64,000 nt of DNA, taken from Alopecurus myosuroides (lineage: Eukaryota > Streptophyta > Magnoliopsida > Poales > Poaceae). Below, in pieces: positions 55,138 to 64,000 of this stretch (position 1 is its first letter; the number at the start of each line of letters is the position of its first letter). Below the pieces are notes generated by a model. That model was given only the letters and a program-made list of their open reading frames with translations. It ran no database searches and was not told the origin of the DNA. The position numbers were made by a program, and so were the translations under genes. The DNA lies in the NCBI GenBank assembly GCA_028641055.1, contig CM054062.1:140720682-140784681 (forward strand), in the 5' to 3' direction.

Positions 55138-58100
55138 TCTCTTGCAGGACTATGCTTCCGGTGGGGCTAAATGGATTCTTGATAGTGGATGCACTAATCA
55201 TATGACCGGAAGCAAAGAACTTGTGACGGAGTTGCAACCAAATGATATCCAAGCAACCGTCACCTATGGGGACTCGTCCAAGTCTAAGGTATCCGGATTT
55301 GGCAAGGTTGTGGTGGCTCCCGATATCACTATCGTGAACGTCATGCTTGTCGAATCCCTTGGTTACAATTTACTTTCCGTCCGTTCTCTTAGTAAGATGG
55401 GTCTTTCCGTCTTCTTTGATGGTGATATTGTGGTCCTTTTGAGGAGCAAGACTCTTGACGTCGTTCACGTGGGACATGTTGAAAATGAGTTGTATGTGGT
55501 GGACTTTTCGAAGTCAACCAACACTCAAGCAATGTGTCTTTTCGGGAAGGCGGACTTGGGATGGTTGTGGCACCGCCGCCTATCCCATGTCAACATGAGA
55601 ACTTTGCAAAGTCTTCACAAAAGTGGCCTTATTGTCGGACTAAAAGAAAATGTTTCCTTTGCAAAGGATCGCGTTTGTAGGTCGTGTGTTGAAGGGAAGA
55701 TGCATGATATTGTGCACAAAACCAAGACTATTATCTCATCAAAGAGGATCTTGGAGCTTCTCCATGTTGATCTCTTTGGTGCCGTGCCCGAGGCAAGTCT
55801 TGGCGGCAAGAAGTATTGCTTGGTGATTGTCGATGATTATTCAAGATACACTTGGGTTTATTTCTTCAAGTGCAAGAGTGAGACTCAACAAACCATCATC
55901 GACTTCTCCAACGAAGTGCAACGTCAACACAATGTGCAAATCATGGCTATTAGGAGTGATAATGGGTCGGAGTTCAAGAACTATACATTGAATGAATTTC
56001 TTAGTGAAGAAGGCATTCGTCACCAATACTCCGCCACTTACACTCCTCAACAAAATGGTGTTGCCGAAAGGAAGAATCGCACTCTCTTGGATATGGCAAG
56101 GACCATGTTGGCGGAGTACTCTTCTCCCCAATATTTATGGGCCGAGGCCGTATCCACCGCATGCCACTCCTCCAACCGCCTCTACATCCGCAAAGGCTTG
56201 TGCAAGACCCCATATGAGATCCTCACCGGCAACAAGCCCAACGTATCCTACTTCCGTGTATTCGGTTGTAAGTGCTTCTATTTGATCAAGGGTATTAGGT
56301 TGTCGAAATTTCAATCCAAAACTATTGAGGGTATCTTTGTTGGTTACGGTGCCGAATCCCACACTTATAGAGTCTATGACAAAGCCTCACGGATTGTCAT
56401 AGAATCTTGTAGTGTGGTTTTCGAGGAAAATGACGGCTCCCAAGTGGCGCAATTTCATGTTTCAAATGTAGATGTTGAAATGCCTCAAGAAGCCATAGGA
56501 AGGATGGGCGTGGGATTCTTCCGCCCCATCGAGGGACACCTTATGGCGACTCGAGAAGGACTATGCTCTACCCAAGTGGAGCCCTCCTCTACATTTGAAG
56601 ATCAAGCCAAGGAGCCACCTTCTACACCTAACCGAGAACATATTCAAGACCCTCCTCTCATTGATCTAGTGACTCCGCAAGTCGTACCCACTCCTCTCAC
56701 TAATGCGAGTCAAGATCAAGGCCAAGATCATTCTTCCTCATCATCCTCTTCTCAAGTTGAAGCTAGTGTTGAAGATATTGTTGATGACAATGTTGATGAT
56801 CAAGGCCATGTTGGTCAAGATGGGGACCCAAATGATCAAGATGATCAAGTGATCCCTCCTCGCAATAATGAGGAGATCGAAGCCCGTCGCATCAAAAGGA
56901 TAAGAAGAGCTTTGAAGCAAATTGATGCCCAAGACAACAAGGTCTTGGAGGATGTTCAAACTAGAAGATCCACTAGAAGGCAATTGGCTCATTTTTGTGA
57001 GCATCAAGCTCATATCTCTATGGTGGAGCCTAAAAAGGTGTATGAAGCTCTTGAGGACTCCGATTGGGTTGAAGCTATGCATGATGAGCTCAATAACTTT
57101 GAGCGCAACAAGGTTTGGAGATTGGTTGAGAAACCCAAGGATTGCCACAATGTTATTGGCACCAAGTGGATATTCAAGAACAAGCAAGATGAGAATGGCA
57201 TTGTCATTAGGAACAAGGCAAGATTGGTCGCTCAAGGTTACACCCAAGTTGAAGGCATTGACTTTGATGAAACCTATGCGCCCGTGGCTCGCCTTGAGTC
57301 CATCCGTATCCTCCTTGCTTATGCTTCCTCACATAATTTCAAGTTGCAACAAATGGATGTGAAAAGTGCTTTCTTGAATGGTCCACTAAAAGAGGAGGTA
57401 TATGTTAAGCAACCTCCGGGGTTCGAGAATCTCAACTTTCCCAACCACGTTTACAAACTTGACAAGGCTCTCTATGGTCTCAAACAAGCACCCCGTGCTT
57501 GGTATGAGCACCTTAGGGAGTTGTTAGATGATCGTGGTTTCGAAGTTGGGAAGATTGACCCCACTCTCTTCACCAAGAGAGTAAAGGGAGAGCTTTTCAT
57601 ATGCCAACTCTATGTGGACGATATCATCTTTGGCTCAACTAACCAAGCTTTCAATAATGAGTTCTCTAAGCTTATGACTGACAGGTTCGAGATGTCTATG
57701 ATGGGTGAGCTTAAATTCTTCCTTGGCTTTGAGATCAAGCAATTGGCCCGTGGTACCTTCATTTCTCAAGCCAAGTATACTCAAGACATGCTCAAGAGGT
57801 TTAACTTCCAAGAAGCAAAGATCAAAACCACTCCCATGCAAGTCAAGTGTCATCTATCACGCAATCCAAAAGGGAGTAAGGATGTGGACCAAAAGCTCTA
57901 TCGTTCTATGATTGGTTCTTTGCTCTATCTTTGTGCATCTAGGCCCGATATCGTTTTGAGTGTAGGTGTGTGTGCAAGGTATCAAGCGGCTCCTAAGGAT
58001 TGCCATCTAATGGCGGTTCATAGAATCTTTCGTTATTTGGTTCATACCTCAAGATTTGGTTTGTGGTACCCAAAGGGGGCACAATTTACTCTCAATGGAT

Positions 58101-58567
58101 ATACGGATTCCGATTGGGCGGGTGATCAAGATGATAGGAAGTCAACTTCGGGGGCTTGCCAATTCCTTGGTAGGTCCCTTGTAAGTTGGTCCTCGAAGAA
58201 ACAAAATTGCATCTCTCTCTCCACCGCCGAAGCGGAATATGTTGCCGCCGCGAGTGCATGCACCCAATTGCTATGGATGAGGCAAACTCTCAAGGAATAT
58301 GGAGTTCATTTGGACAAGGTACCTCTTCTATGTGACAATGAAAGTGCTATCAAGATTGCATACAATCCGGTGCAACACACAAGGACGAAGCACATTGAGA
58401 TCCGCCACCACTTCATCCGTGATCACGTGGCGAGAGGAGACATTGCACTTGGTTATGTGCCTACCAAGGACAATCTTGCGGATATTTTCACGAAGCCACT
58501 TGATGATGCAAGATTCATGTTCTTGAGGAATGAGCTAAATGTGATTGATTCAAGGAGTTTAGCTTGA
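55103..58567 (+). CDS. pol: Copia-B Pol (protease, integrase, reverse transcriptase, RNase H)
   Basis: Open from 55103, overlapping the last 35 bases of gag in the +1 frame; no ATG at the junction. Counting from 55142: protease [10 protein letters not shown] at residues 14-23; GAG-pre-integrase LWHRRLSH at about 142-149; integrase catalytic D at about 210, D at about 273 (SDNGSEF) and E at about 309 (GVAERKN), 35 residues apart as expected; reverse transcriptase with GTKWIFKNK and YVDDIIFGS at about 825; RNase [11 protein letters not shown] at about 985 with STAEAEYVA. The order PR-INT-RT-RH is diagnostic of Ty1/Copia. All catalytic motifs are present. Expression needs +1 frameshifting or splicing; a CTCTTGCAG acceptor-like sequence sits at 55139-55147. 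Confidence 0.95.
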   Translation, partial: RDPTRVLTLVNDLLQDYASGGAKWILDSGCTNHMTGSKELVTELQPNDIQATVTYGDSSKSKVSGFGKVVVAPDITIVNVMLVESLGYNLLSVRSLSKMGLSVFFDGDIVVLLRSKTLDVVHVGHVENELYVVDFSKSTNTQAMCLFGKADLGWLWHRRLSHVNMRTLQSLHKSGLIVGLKENVSFAKDRVCRSCVEGKMHDIVHKTKTIISSKRILELLHVDLFGAVPEASLGGKKYCLVIVDDYSRYTWVYFFKCKSETQQTIIDFSNEVQRQHNVQIMAIRSDNGSEFKNYTLNEFLSEEGIRHQYSATYTPQQNGVAERKNRTLLDMARTMLAEYSSPQYLWAEAVSTACHSSNRLYIRKGLCKTPYEILTGNKPNVSYFRVFGCKCFYLIKGIRLSKFQSKTIEGIFVGYGAESHTYRVYDKASRIVIESCSVVFEENDGSQVAQFHVSNVDVEMPQEAIGRMGVGFFRPIEGHLMATREGLCSTQVEPSSTFEDQAKEPPSTPNREHIQDPPLIDLVTPQVVPTPLTNASQDQGQDHSSSSSSSQVEASVEDIVDDNVDDQGHVGQDGDPNDQDDQVIPPRNNEEIEARRIKRIRRALKQIDAQDNKVLEDVQTRRSTRRQLAHFCEHQAHISMVEPKKVYEALEDSDWVEAMHDELNNFERNKVWRLVEKPKDCHNVIGTKWIFKNKQDENGIVIRNKARLVAQGYTQVEGIDFDETYAPVARLESIRILLAYASSHNFKLQQMDVKSAFLNGPLKEEVYVKQPPGFENLNFPNHVYKLDKALYGLKQAPRAWYEHLRELLDDRGFEVGKIDPTLFTKRVKGELFICQLYVDDIIFGSTNQAFNNEFSKLMTDRFEMSMMGELKFFLGFEIKQLARGTFISQAKYTQDMLKRFNFQEAKIKTTPMQVKCHLSRNPKGSKDVDQKLYRSMIGSLLYLCASRPDIVLSVGVCARYQAAPKDCHLMAVHRIFRYLVHTSRFGLWYPKGAQFTLNGYTDSDWAGDQDDRKSTSGACQFLGRSLVSWSSKKQNCISLSTAEAEYVAAASACTQLLWMRQTLKEYGVHLDKVPLLCDNESAIKIAYNPVQHTRTKHIEIRHHFIRDHVARGDIALGYVPTKDNLADIFTKPLDDARFMFLRNELNVIDSRSLA

Positions 58568-59100
58568 CTATCTTGCGCACACCCCTATAGATGAAACGTG
58601 TTCGAGCTTAGATGTAGGCATGGACATAGGGGGAGTGCTATCCTAACACATTGGATTCTCCCTCCCCCCATTATGCCCATAGCAAAAAAAATTCATTGTA
58701 ATCTCTTTTTCTAATGTTGAATTGTGAGCTTCAATGTTGAGTTTTGGCAATGCCCCCAAGATATATCTTCGCGGCTGCATACCAAGAACTCTTACATGGT
58801 GGCTTCGGCCACCAACCTCTTCATTGCGAAGAGTTGGATCTTAGTTGGGTTTGTCTATTTGTCATTTTATTGCAATTCGTGTGTTTTTCCCGACTAAGTG
58901 TTTCTTTCTAGGAAAATCCCACTCAATTGTTTCACCTTTTTGGTTGGTTGCTTCTTGCTCCTGAGAGGGATAAGTACTAGTCTCAGTTTGGTAATTCTAT
59001 CCTAAGCCTTTCTCTCAAAAAGCCTTTCTTTCTAAGCACTAGTGTCGTCCGTTGAAAACGAGGAAATTTCGAATCTGGAGGAAGTCGGATTTTCCGGTTC
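58568..59100 (+). other. untranslated spacer after pol (Copia-B), with conserved hairpin
   Basis: No gene. The hairpin TGGTGGC-TTCG-GCCACCA lies at 58797-58814, flanked by AACTCTT and AAGAGTT that could extend it. A GGGGGAG tract occurs at 58627-58636. Confidence 0.6.
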
Positions 59101-59107
59101 AGTTCTG

Positions 59108-59185
59108 AACCGGAATATCCGGCTGTACCGGAATATCCGGTTCAAACTTGAACCGGAATATCCGGTTCGGCGAAATCCATATAAA
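59108..59185 (+). promoter_or_regulatory. putative internal promoter of the Copia-B accessory gene
   Basis: Three CCGGAATATCCGG near-palindromes (cores at 59113, 59131 and 59156) are followed by TATAAA at 59180-59185. A GC-rich 5' leader-like stretch (59190-59360) then leads to the ATG at 59364. The layout (palindromes directly upstream of TATA) copies that of the LTR promoter. Confidence 0.6.
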
Positions 59186-59363
59186 CTGGAGCCCGACGGG
59201 GATGGGCAGTTCTTGCCCTATTTCCCGTCCGCTCCTCCCCACCAAATCGCCGCCGCCGTGGTTCTTGGCCTCCCGGGCCGTTTCCTCCGCAAGATCTTGG
59301 AGATTTGACCCGGATCTTGATCTCCTCGCGTTTTGGATCGATTCTACCCAAGCTTTTCTCTCC

Positions 59364-61187
59364 ATGGATCCCGGTATAGTTCAAATCTCTTGAATCTTGG
59401 TGCTATAACCTCACCTTCCATGGATGTGTGTTTTTTTTTCTAGCTTGCTTGGTAGATTTCGTTCCGAAGAGGACTCCCCTTACATGCTAGAACTCATAGA
59501 ATAGATCACTTGTTAACAATCCTTGCGGAAATCTGAGATCTAGGTTAATTTTGTGCTGTTCTGAAATTTACCGGAATATCCGGTCCACGACTGAACCGGA
59601 ATATCCGGGTAACCGGAATATCCGGTTCAGTTTTGAACCGGAATATCCGGCTGAGTCCAGAACGTTTTTAAGGGCAGCCCCAAATGAATCTTTCCCAGAT
59701 TTCCATATCGATTGTTTCCTGTCATCTTCTCTATGTTTTCTATGTATGTTTGTATCCGTTGTATGACACTAGTGTACTTATCTTGTGCTTTTCCTACTAT
59801 ATCTTGTTTCACAGATGGTGACCACGATCGAAGCGTTCCAAAGCGCAAGAAGCTTGTCTCTACCCGTAACAAGAGGAAACCTCGGCCCAACTATAAGACC
59901 GATATTCCGATTCAGGAGTTCAATGAGCTCAGAAAGAAGGATGCTTATCTGTCTCCGAGGGTTGGCAACATTGATGCTCGTTTCTGGAATCTGGAGCAGT
60001 CTTACATTTACACTGACATCTATTGTGACTACCGCCATCCATGCCGCCCTATGCATCCATATGACCATGCCGCTCTCAAGGCCAAGGATGAGTTTGCTGA
60101 TGCTGCCAGTATTGTTGAGCGCTTTGGTTTGGTGAAGCTGATGGAGACCCAGTGCAACTACAACACGCAGCTGGTGATGCAGTTTATGTCCACCCTCGTG
60201 TACTCCACTGGTGATATTGTGACCCGTCTGAAGTGGATGTCTGGAGATACACCCTGTGAGGCATCCTTTGAGAGGTTTGCTCGGCGTCTTGGCTACTCTT
60301 ACAGCGAGCACCCTCCCCTTGGTCACCGTGTCCATGAGGTTGATAGGCCGAGGAGGGAGGTGTCCATGGCTGAGCTCTATGCCCCTGGTTTCGATGTTGG
60401 GGGGCTTGAGGGACTGCTTCCTCTTTATGATCAGCTGGTGCGTATCTTCAGAGCTTTTCTGGTGCCAAGTGGAGGTAACAACGATGCTCTCACCACTCCT
60501 CTGTGCAACCTTCTGATTCTGGCTAAGGAGTGTATGGACGAAGAGGACCCGGCTGTCTCATATACTGTGGATGTGATGGACATCATCTTTCACGAGCTCT
60601 TTGCTGCTATGATTGGTGGCTTCACCATTCCCTATGCTCCCTATATCATGATGCTTATCAAGTATGAGATGAGGAAGGAGTACACCGAGCTTCCCATGGT
60701 AGAGCACAAGGTGAGGAAGCTGTATGTCAAGAGGAAGGTGAAGACTGCGGCTGCTTCTCGGAGTGCTCCGTTTGAGGGTGGTTCCTCTATGGGTGGCCCT
60801 TCTAGCTCTCAGTCTGCTCCCAGGGTGCCTGTGTCTGATCTCACCACTTTGCGCAACGTCAGGAAGCTATCCTGGTTTCAGCGCAACGTGCTCTGCATGA
60901 AGCTGGACATTCACAAGGAACAGTACAGGGCATATCGCAGGGACACTGATCTGGCCAGCTCGCAGCGTCAGATTCTCCATCACGTGAGTGGTGGCACTGG
61001 TGATGTTCCTGCTCCTCTTGATGCTCAGTCCTACTCTGCTTGGTCTGCTGAGGATTCCACCCCTTGGGAGAGCATTGAGGCGGCCCTCAGGTCTACTCGG
61101 GAGACTGCTGCACGAGCTCATGATGTTGCTGCTGATGAGGAGGAGTCTGATGATGAGCAGGGATCTGGAGACGAGTCGGATGCTTAG
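59364..61187 (+). CDS. accessory gene of Copia-B (two exons, 460 aa)
   Basis: Exon 1 is 59364-59373 (ATG plus seven bases, ending in phase 1 at G|GTATAG). The intron is 59374-59814 (441 bp, pyrimidine-rich end and TTTCACAG). Exon 2 is 59815-61187. The total of 1383 nt is in frame. The N-terminus is basic (VPKRKKLVSTRNKRKPR), suggesting nuclear import. The centre has YLSPRVGN, QFMSTLVYSTGD and LKWMSGDTPCEASFERFARR, resembling a domain recurrent in grass retrotransposon accessory proteins. A serine-rich linker and an acidic C-terminus (DEEESDDEQGSGDESDA) follow. No signal peptide, membrane segment or glycoprotein features are seen in this model, so it is not an envelope. A longer uninterrupted frame from 59712 exists as an alternative. 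About 96% identical to the Copia-A protein by eye. Confidence 0.7.
59571..59651 (+). repeat. palindrome cluster in the accessory-gene intron (Copia-B)
   Basis: Four GAATATCC cores at 59574, 59599, 59616 and 59641 inside ACCGGAATATCCGG-type motifs, as in Copia-A. Confidence 0.9.
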
Positions 61188-61745
61188 ACCGTGTCTGGGG
61201 CGTTAGTTAGCTATTTCCCTCCTTTTTGGTGTCTCGATGCCAAAGGGGGAGAAGTAGCTATTATAGACTACGGGATTTGCATGGGTTCGGGCACAAGCAT
61301 TTGCTTTTCTCCTTCCTTTGAGCGCTTGTGTCCATTTTATCTTCATTTATCGTGCTTGTGAACTTGTCGTTTATTGTCGTTTAAAACTATGTGTGCTTAT
61401 GTGTGTGACTATTGGTTATCTGGATACTATCATGGTTATCTATTTTATGGTGTGTTGGTTATCTATCGGATATGTTGAGGAGATTATCTATGATTGTGCT
61501 TGGTTATTCTTGGATATATTGTTCTCGCACAAGGTATATACTTCTTTACACTCAACATATCGGTGATGTTGTCTCATTGTCATGTTTGCTACTTGTTGAA
61601 AATCTCTTCCTATACATCATTGCATCCATTTGCGTTTGAGGCAAACAAAAGATATGCATAGAGATAGGGGGAGAGATTTTCATCTTGTTTCAAGCATGGT
61701 TACCGTCAAGGTTTATTGCAAATCTTAGTATTGTCATCTAACACC
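61188..61745 (+). other. 3' untranslated region of Copia-B
   Basis: No gene is supported. GGGGGAG tracts at 61246-61252 (AAAGGGGGAGAAG) and 61665-61671 (ATAGGGGGAGAGATT) resemble the terminal polypurine tract and may be secondary plus-strand primers. Confidence 0.6.
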
Positions 61746-61759
61746 AAAAAGGGGGAGAT
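61746..61759 (+). promoter_or_regulatory. Copia-B polypurine tract
   Basis: AAAAAGGGGGAGAT directly before the 3' LTR. Confidence 0.88.
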
Positions 61760-63185
61760 TGAAAGTGCATTTCGTTTTCCCAGTGTTTTGTGTGTTAGTT
61801 AACAATACTAAGTACATTATTTATCAAGGTGTTTAGTGTGCAGGTGTTATACTTAACATCGGCATCGAGCACTGAAAAGTCGGTGAAGTTTGGCCTGAGG
61901 TTTTTGGGACAGAACTCAACCGGATTATTCGGACCGGATTATTCATCCTGGACCGGATATTCCGGTTGTTGAGAAAGGAGCTCAAGAATGGCTAAGGACT
62001 GAGGATCTTGCATACTGGAACCAACCGGATTATTCGGACCGGATATTTCATCCTGGACCGGATATTCCGGTTACTGCGAAAAATTGCTAAGGACTGAAGT
62101 TTTGAGCTACTGGAGTCAACCGGATTATTTGGACCGGATTATTCATTCCGGACCGGATATTCCGGTTGCTGCGAAAAACTGCTAAGGACTGGAAGTTTTG
62201 AGCTACTGGAGTCAACCGGATTATTTGTACCGGATATTTCATATATATACCGGATATTCCGGTTGCAGTTGAGGAAGTGGAAAAATGGCTAAGGACTAGA
62301 AGATTTGCGTACTGGCATCTACCGGATTATTTGTACCGGATTATTTCAAATCAACCGGATAATCCGGTCCAGCACTGCAGTTCAGCGCGGAGCAAGCTTA
62401 CCGGATATTCCGGTCCAAACTTGAACCGGATATTCCGGTACCTTTTTTCCTGCACAACGACTAGTTGTGAGGAGGGACTATAAATAGCCCTCCTCCTCTT
62501 CCTCAAGATCCAGTTCTTCCTCTTAGCATTGATGAGCATTTAAGAACTCACCAAATTCCTCATAACTCCCAATCCCTCCACCCAATCTTGAAGATCTTTG
62601 GAGGATTGAAGGAGAAGGCCCCGATCTACATCTTCACCAACCCGTTCTTCATTTCCCCCTCTCTAGCTCGAGGGATCTTGCCTAGGGTTTCCTCTTGTGG
62701 AGAACCTAGGCATCTTGTTTCTAGTTGGTGATACAAGAGTTGTTGGGAGCCCCCAATTAAGTTGTGGGTGTGTGCCCCAAGGTGCTTGTAAAGGATTTGA
62801 TCCCCGCCTCAAAGGGGTTCTATAGTGGAAGGTGAACTAGGCCTTTGTGGCGAAGTTCATCGGAGAATAGGGTGAAGCCTTAGTGGCATTGAGTAGGCCT
62901 TTGTGGCGAGCTCACACCCCTCCAACGAGACGTACTCCCCTAAAAAGGAGGAACTCGGAAATACATCGTGTCTCCGTGTGCTTCCATCGGTTACCTCGTT
63001 CCTCCCTCTCTTTACTTACTTGTACTTGTTGCATTGATTACTTGTCTTGTCATATAGGTAAATTCTTCACTAGTTGCACTATCTAGAGAATTTACCTTTC
63101 TTGTCAAGCCTAAATTTGAGAAAAATTAAAATTTGCCGTAGCACCTATTCACCCCCCCCCTCTAGGTGCCCATACTATACTTTCA
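61760..63185 (+). repeat. Copia-B 3' LTR
   Basis: 1426 bp, reads as identical to 51137-52562, including the U3 repeats and TATAAATA (62479-62486). Confidence 0.97.
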
Positions 63186-63869
63186 CCATTCCTCCCTAAA
63201 TTTTCTAAGGGTAAAAGATATAGTCCCGCAAATAGGCGATATGCCATGCGTGATATTATGCTTTACCTCAAAACAATACTGCCAGAAACCTAGGTCAGGT
63301 GTCATCCCGAGATATCCTTCGAAAAGGGCTTGGAAACTGGCTAAGTAGAGGATGGAATTCGGAGAAATATTGTGTGGTTGGACGCCATATAAGTTAAGGA
63401 TATCTAGAAAAAAGGCGGAAGGGGGAAAACCCATACCTCTCGTGATGTGAGAAGTAAGGATGACGCATTCTCCGACTTTTGGCTTGGGCTCGGGTTCATC
63501 TTTCGAGATCCGCCATCTGCCTTTAACTATGTAACCTTCTTTTGTCATCCGACGAAGAAGAACGAGAGAAGTATTACTCGGATTCCAATTGCCGACAAAT
63601 TCTGTTCTGCTGTTGGTTCCGGTAGCGAAGCGCTCATCGCCACGGGAAGGGATCTTGACCCTCGCCGTCGTTGGTGCAAATGGTGGGGTTGTCGCGGCGC
63701 TTGATGATGCTATGTCCGCGGCGGCGGAAGTGTTCTCTCCGCCCGCCGCGGAAGCCGTGGTCTTCTCCGGCTCACCGCCGGTGGGCTTTTGCGCTCCCGA
63801 TTGCGGATCTAGGTCGTTGACGAGCTCGTCGATGGCGGCGCGGGTCGGTGAAGGCGGCGAGGATGCCAT
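63186..63869 (-). CDS. antisense gene of Gypsy-2, start of exon 1
   Basis: The ATG on the minus strand is at 63869. The frame is open to the Copia-B insertion at 63190 and resumes in the same frame at 51136. About 120 residues of low-complexity alanine/threonine/proline sequence are followed by the first half of a Transposase_28-like domain (VGECVILTSHITRGMGFPPS; YLASFQALFEGYLG), alignable by eye to exon 1 of the Gypsy-1 antisense gene. Copia-B therefore splits the domain. No TATA box is seen in the 130 bases available upstream. Confidence 0.75.
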
Positions 63870-64000
63870 CCTTTGGTGGTGTGTTTTGGTGCGTTCTGCG
63901 TGCTTGGAAGCTAAGTGCGCTTGGGGCAGGAAACTTGCTCTCGAGCTCGCGTCAATGGCGTGGGCAGTGTGGGAGTGAGGAAAGTTTCGGAGGAGGACGA
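63870..64000 (-). other. 5' leader of the Gypsy-2 antisense gene
   Basis: C/T-rich on the minus strand, consistent with a transcript leader. The promoter is probably outside the window. Confidence 0.4.

Larger units (their letters stand above)
51137..63185 (+). mobile_element. Copia-B: intact Ty1/Copia LTR retrotransposon nested in Gypsy-2
   Basis: CCATT at 51132-51136 and 63186-63190 is the target-site duplication. The LTRs (51137-52562 and 61760-63185) are both 1426 bp and read as identical, indicating very recent insertion. Gag, pol and the accessory gene are all open. It is the same family as Copia-A (pol about 98-99% identical at protein level by eye). It lies in exon 1 of the host's antisense gene, in the same transcriptional direction as its Gypsy host. 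It looks capable of autonomous movement, though expression is not shown. Confidence 0.97.
41066..64000 (+). mobile_element. Gypsy-2: Ty3/Gypsy (Tat-type) LTR retrotransposon, right end outside window
   Basis: 5' LTR 41066-41631, primer site, gag-protease, UAG, pol, then an antisense intron-containing gene, interrupted by Copia-B at 51137-63185. The 3' LTR is beyond position 64000. The architecture matches Gypsy-1 but the sequences are clearly diverged, so they are different families of one lineage. Confidence 0.92.

Noticed and set aside
59712..61187. Envelope-like protein with an N-terminal hydrophobic signal or anchor in Copia-B (and 6674-5199 in Copia-A)
   Set aside because: The hydrophobic leader is read from sequence that fits an intron ending TTTCACAG. 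The rest is basic, then acidic, with no membrane segment. A short in-frame first exon explains it better.

Overview
The window looks like intergenic DNA from a large grass genome, with low-moderate confidence for the Pooideae. No complete conventional host gene is seen. The grass assignment rests on the retrotransposon types, the plant promoters and introns, and a GC-rich hypothetical protein family known in many copies in cereals. Nearly everything is nested transposable elements.

Layout. (1) 1-27027: a Ty3/Gypsy element of Tat type on the minus strand (Gypsy-1). Its 3' LTR runs off the left edge and its 5' LTR is 26142-27027. Between pol and the 3' LTR it carries an antisense, intron-rich plant gene (plus strand, eight inferred exons, 1408-18472). 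An intron of that gene is split by Copia-A (3199-15237, minus strand, TSD TCTGC). (2) 27028-about 38560: a giant inverted-repeat (foldback or long-TIR) structure. Its arms are AT-rich tandem arrays, a 1.9-kb Harbinger-like element is inserted in the left arm, and a GC-rich block lies in the right arm. (3) 38560-41065: mixed DNA with a Helitron-like 5' terminus and a captured first-exon fragment resembling NOB1. (4) 41066 to the right edge: a second Tat-type element on the plus strand (Gypsy-2), again with an antisense intron-containing gene (minus strand, 63869-49125), whose first exon is split by Copia-B (51137-63185, plus strand, TSD CCATT).

Copia-A and Copia-B belong to one family of about 12 kb: LTR, tRNA-iMet type primer site, gag, pol, an accessory gene, purine tract, LTR. 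Copia-B has LTRs that read as identical and intact frames. Copia-A has two nonsense codons and a damaged zinc knuckle, but an intact accessory gene.

The most interesting observation is how the accessory gene is organised. In both copies a 10-nt first exon, a roughly 440-bp intron and a 1373-bp second exon fit in frame. The predicted 460-aa protein has a basic N-terminus and an acidic tail. Just upstream (TATA box in Copia-B) and inside the intron lie the same near-palindromic ACCGGAATATCCGGT motifs that are tandemly repeated upstream of the LTR TATA box. This suggests one regulatory code shared by the LTR promoter and the accessory gene. Both Gypsy elements keep an in-frame UAG in the same AAA-UAG-GAA context between protease and reverse transcriptase, and read Gag through the primer-binding site.
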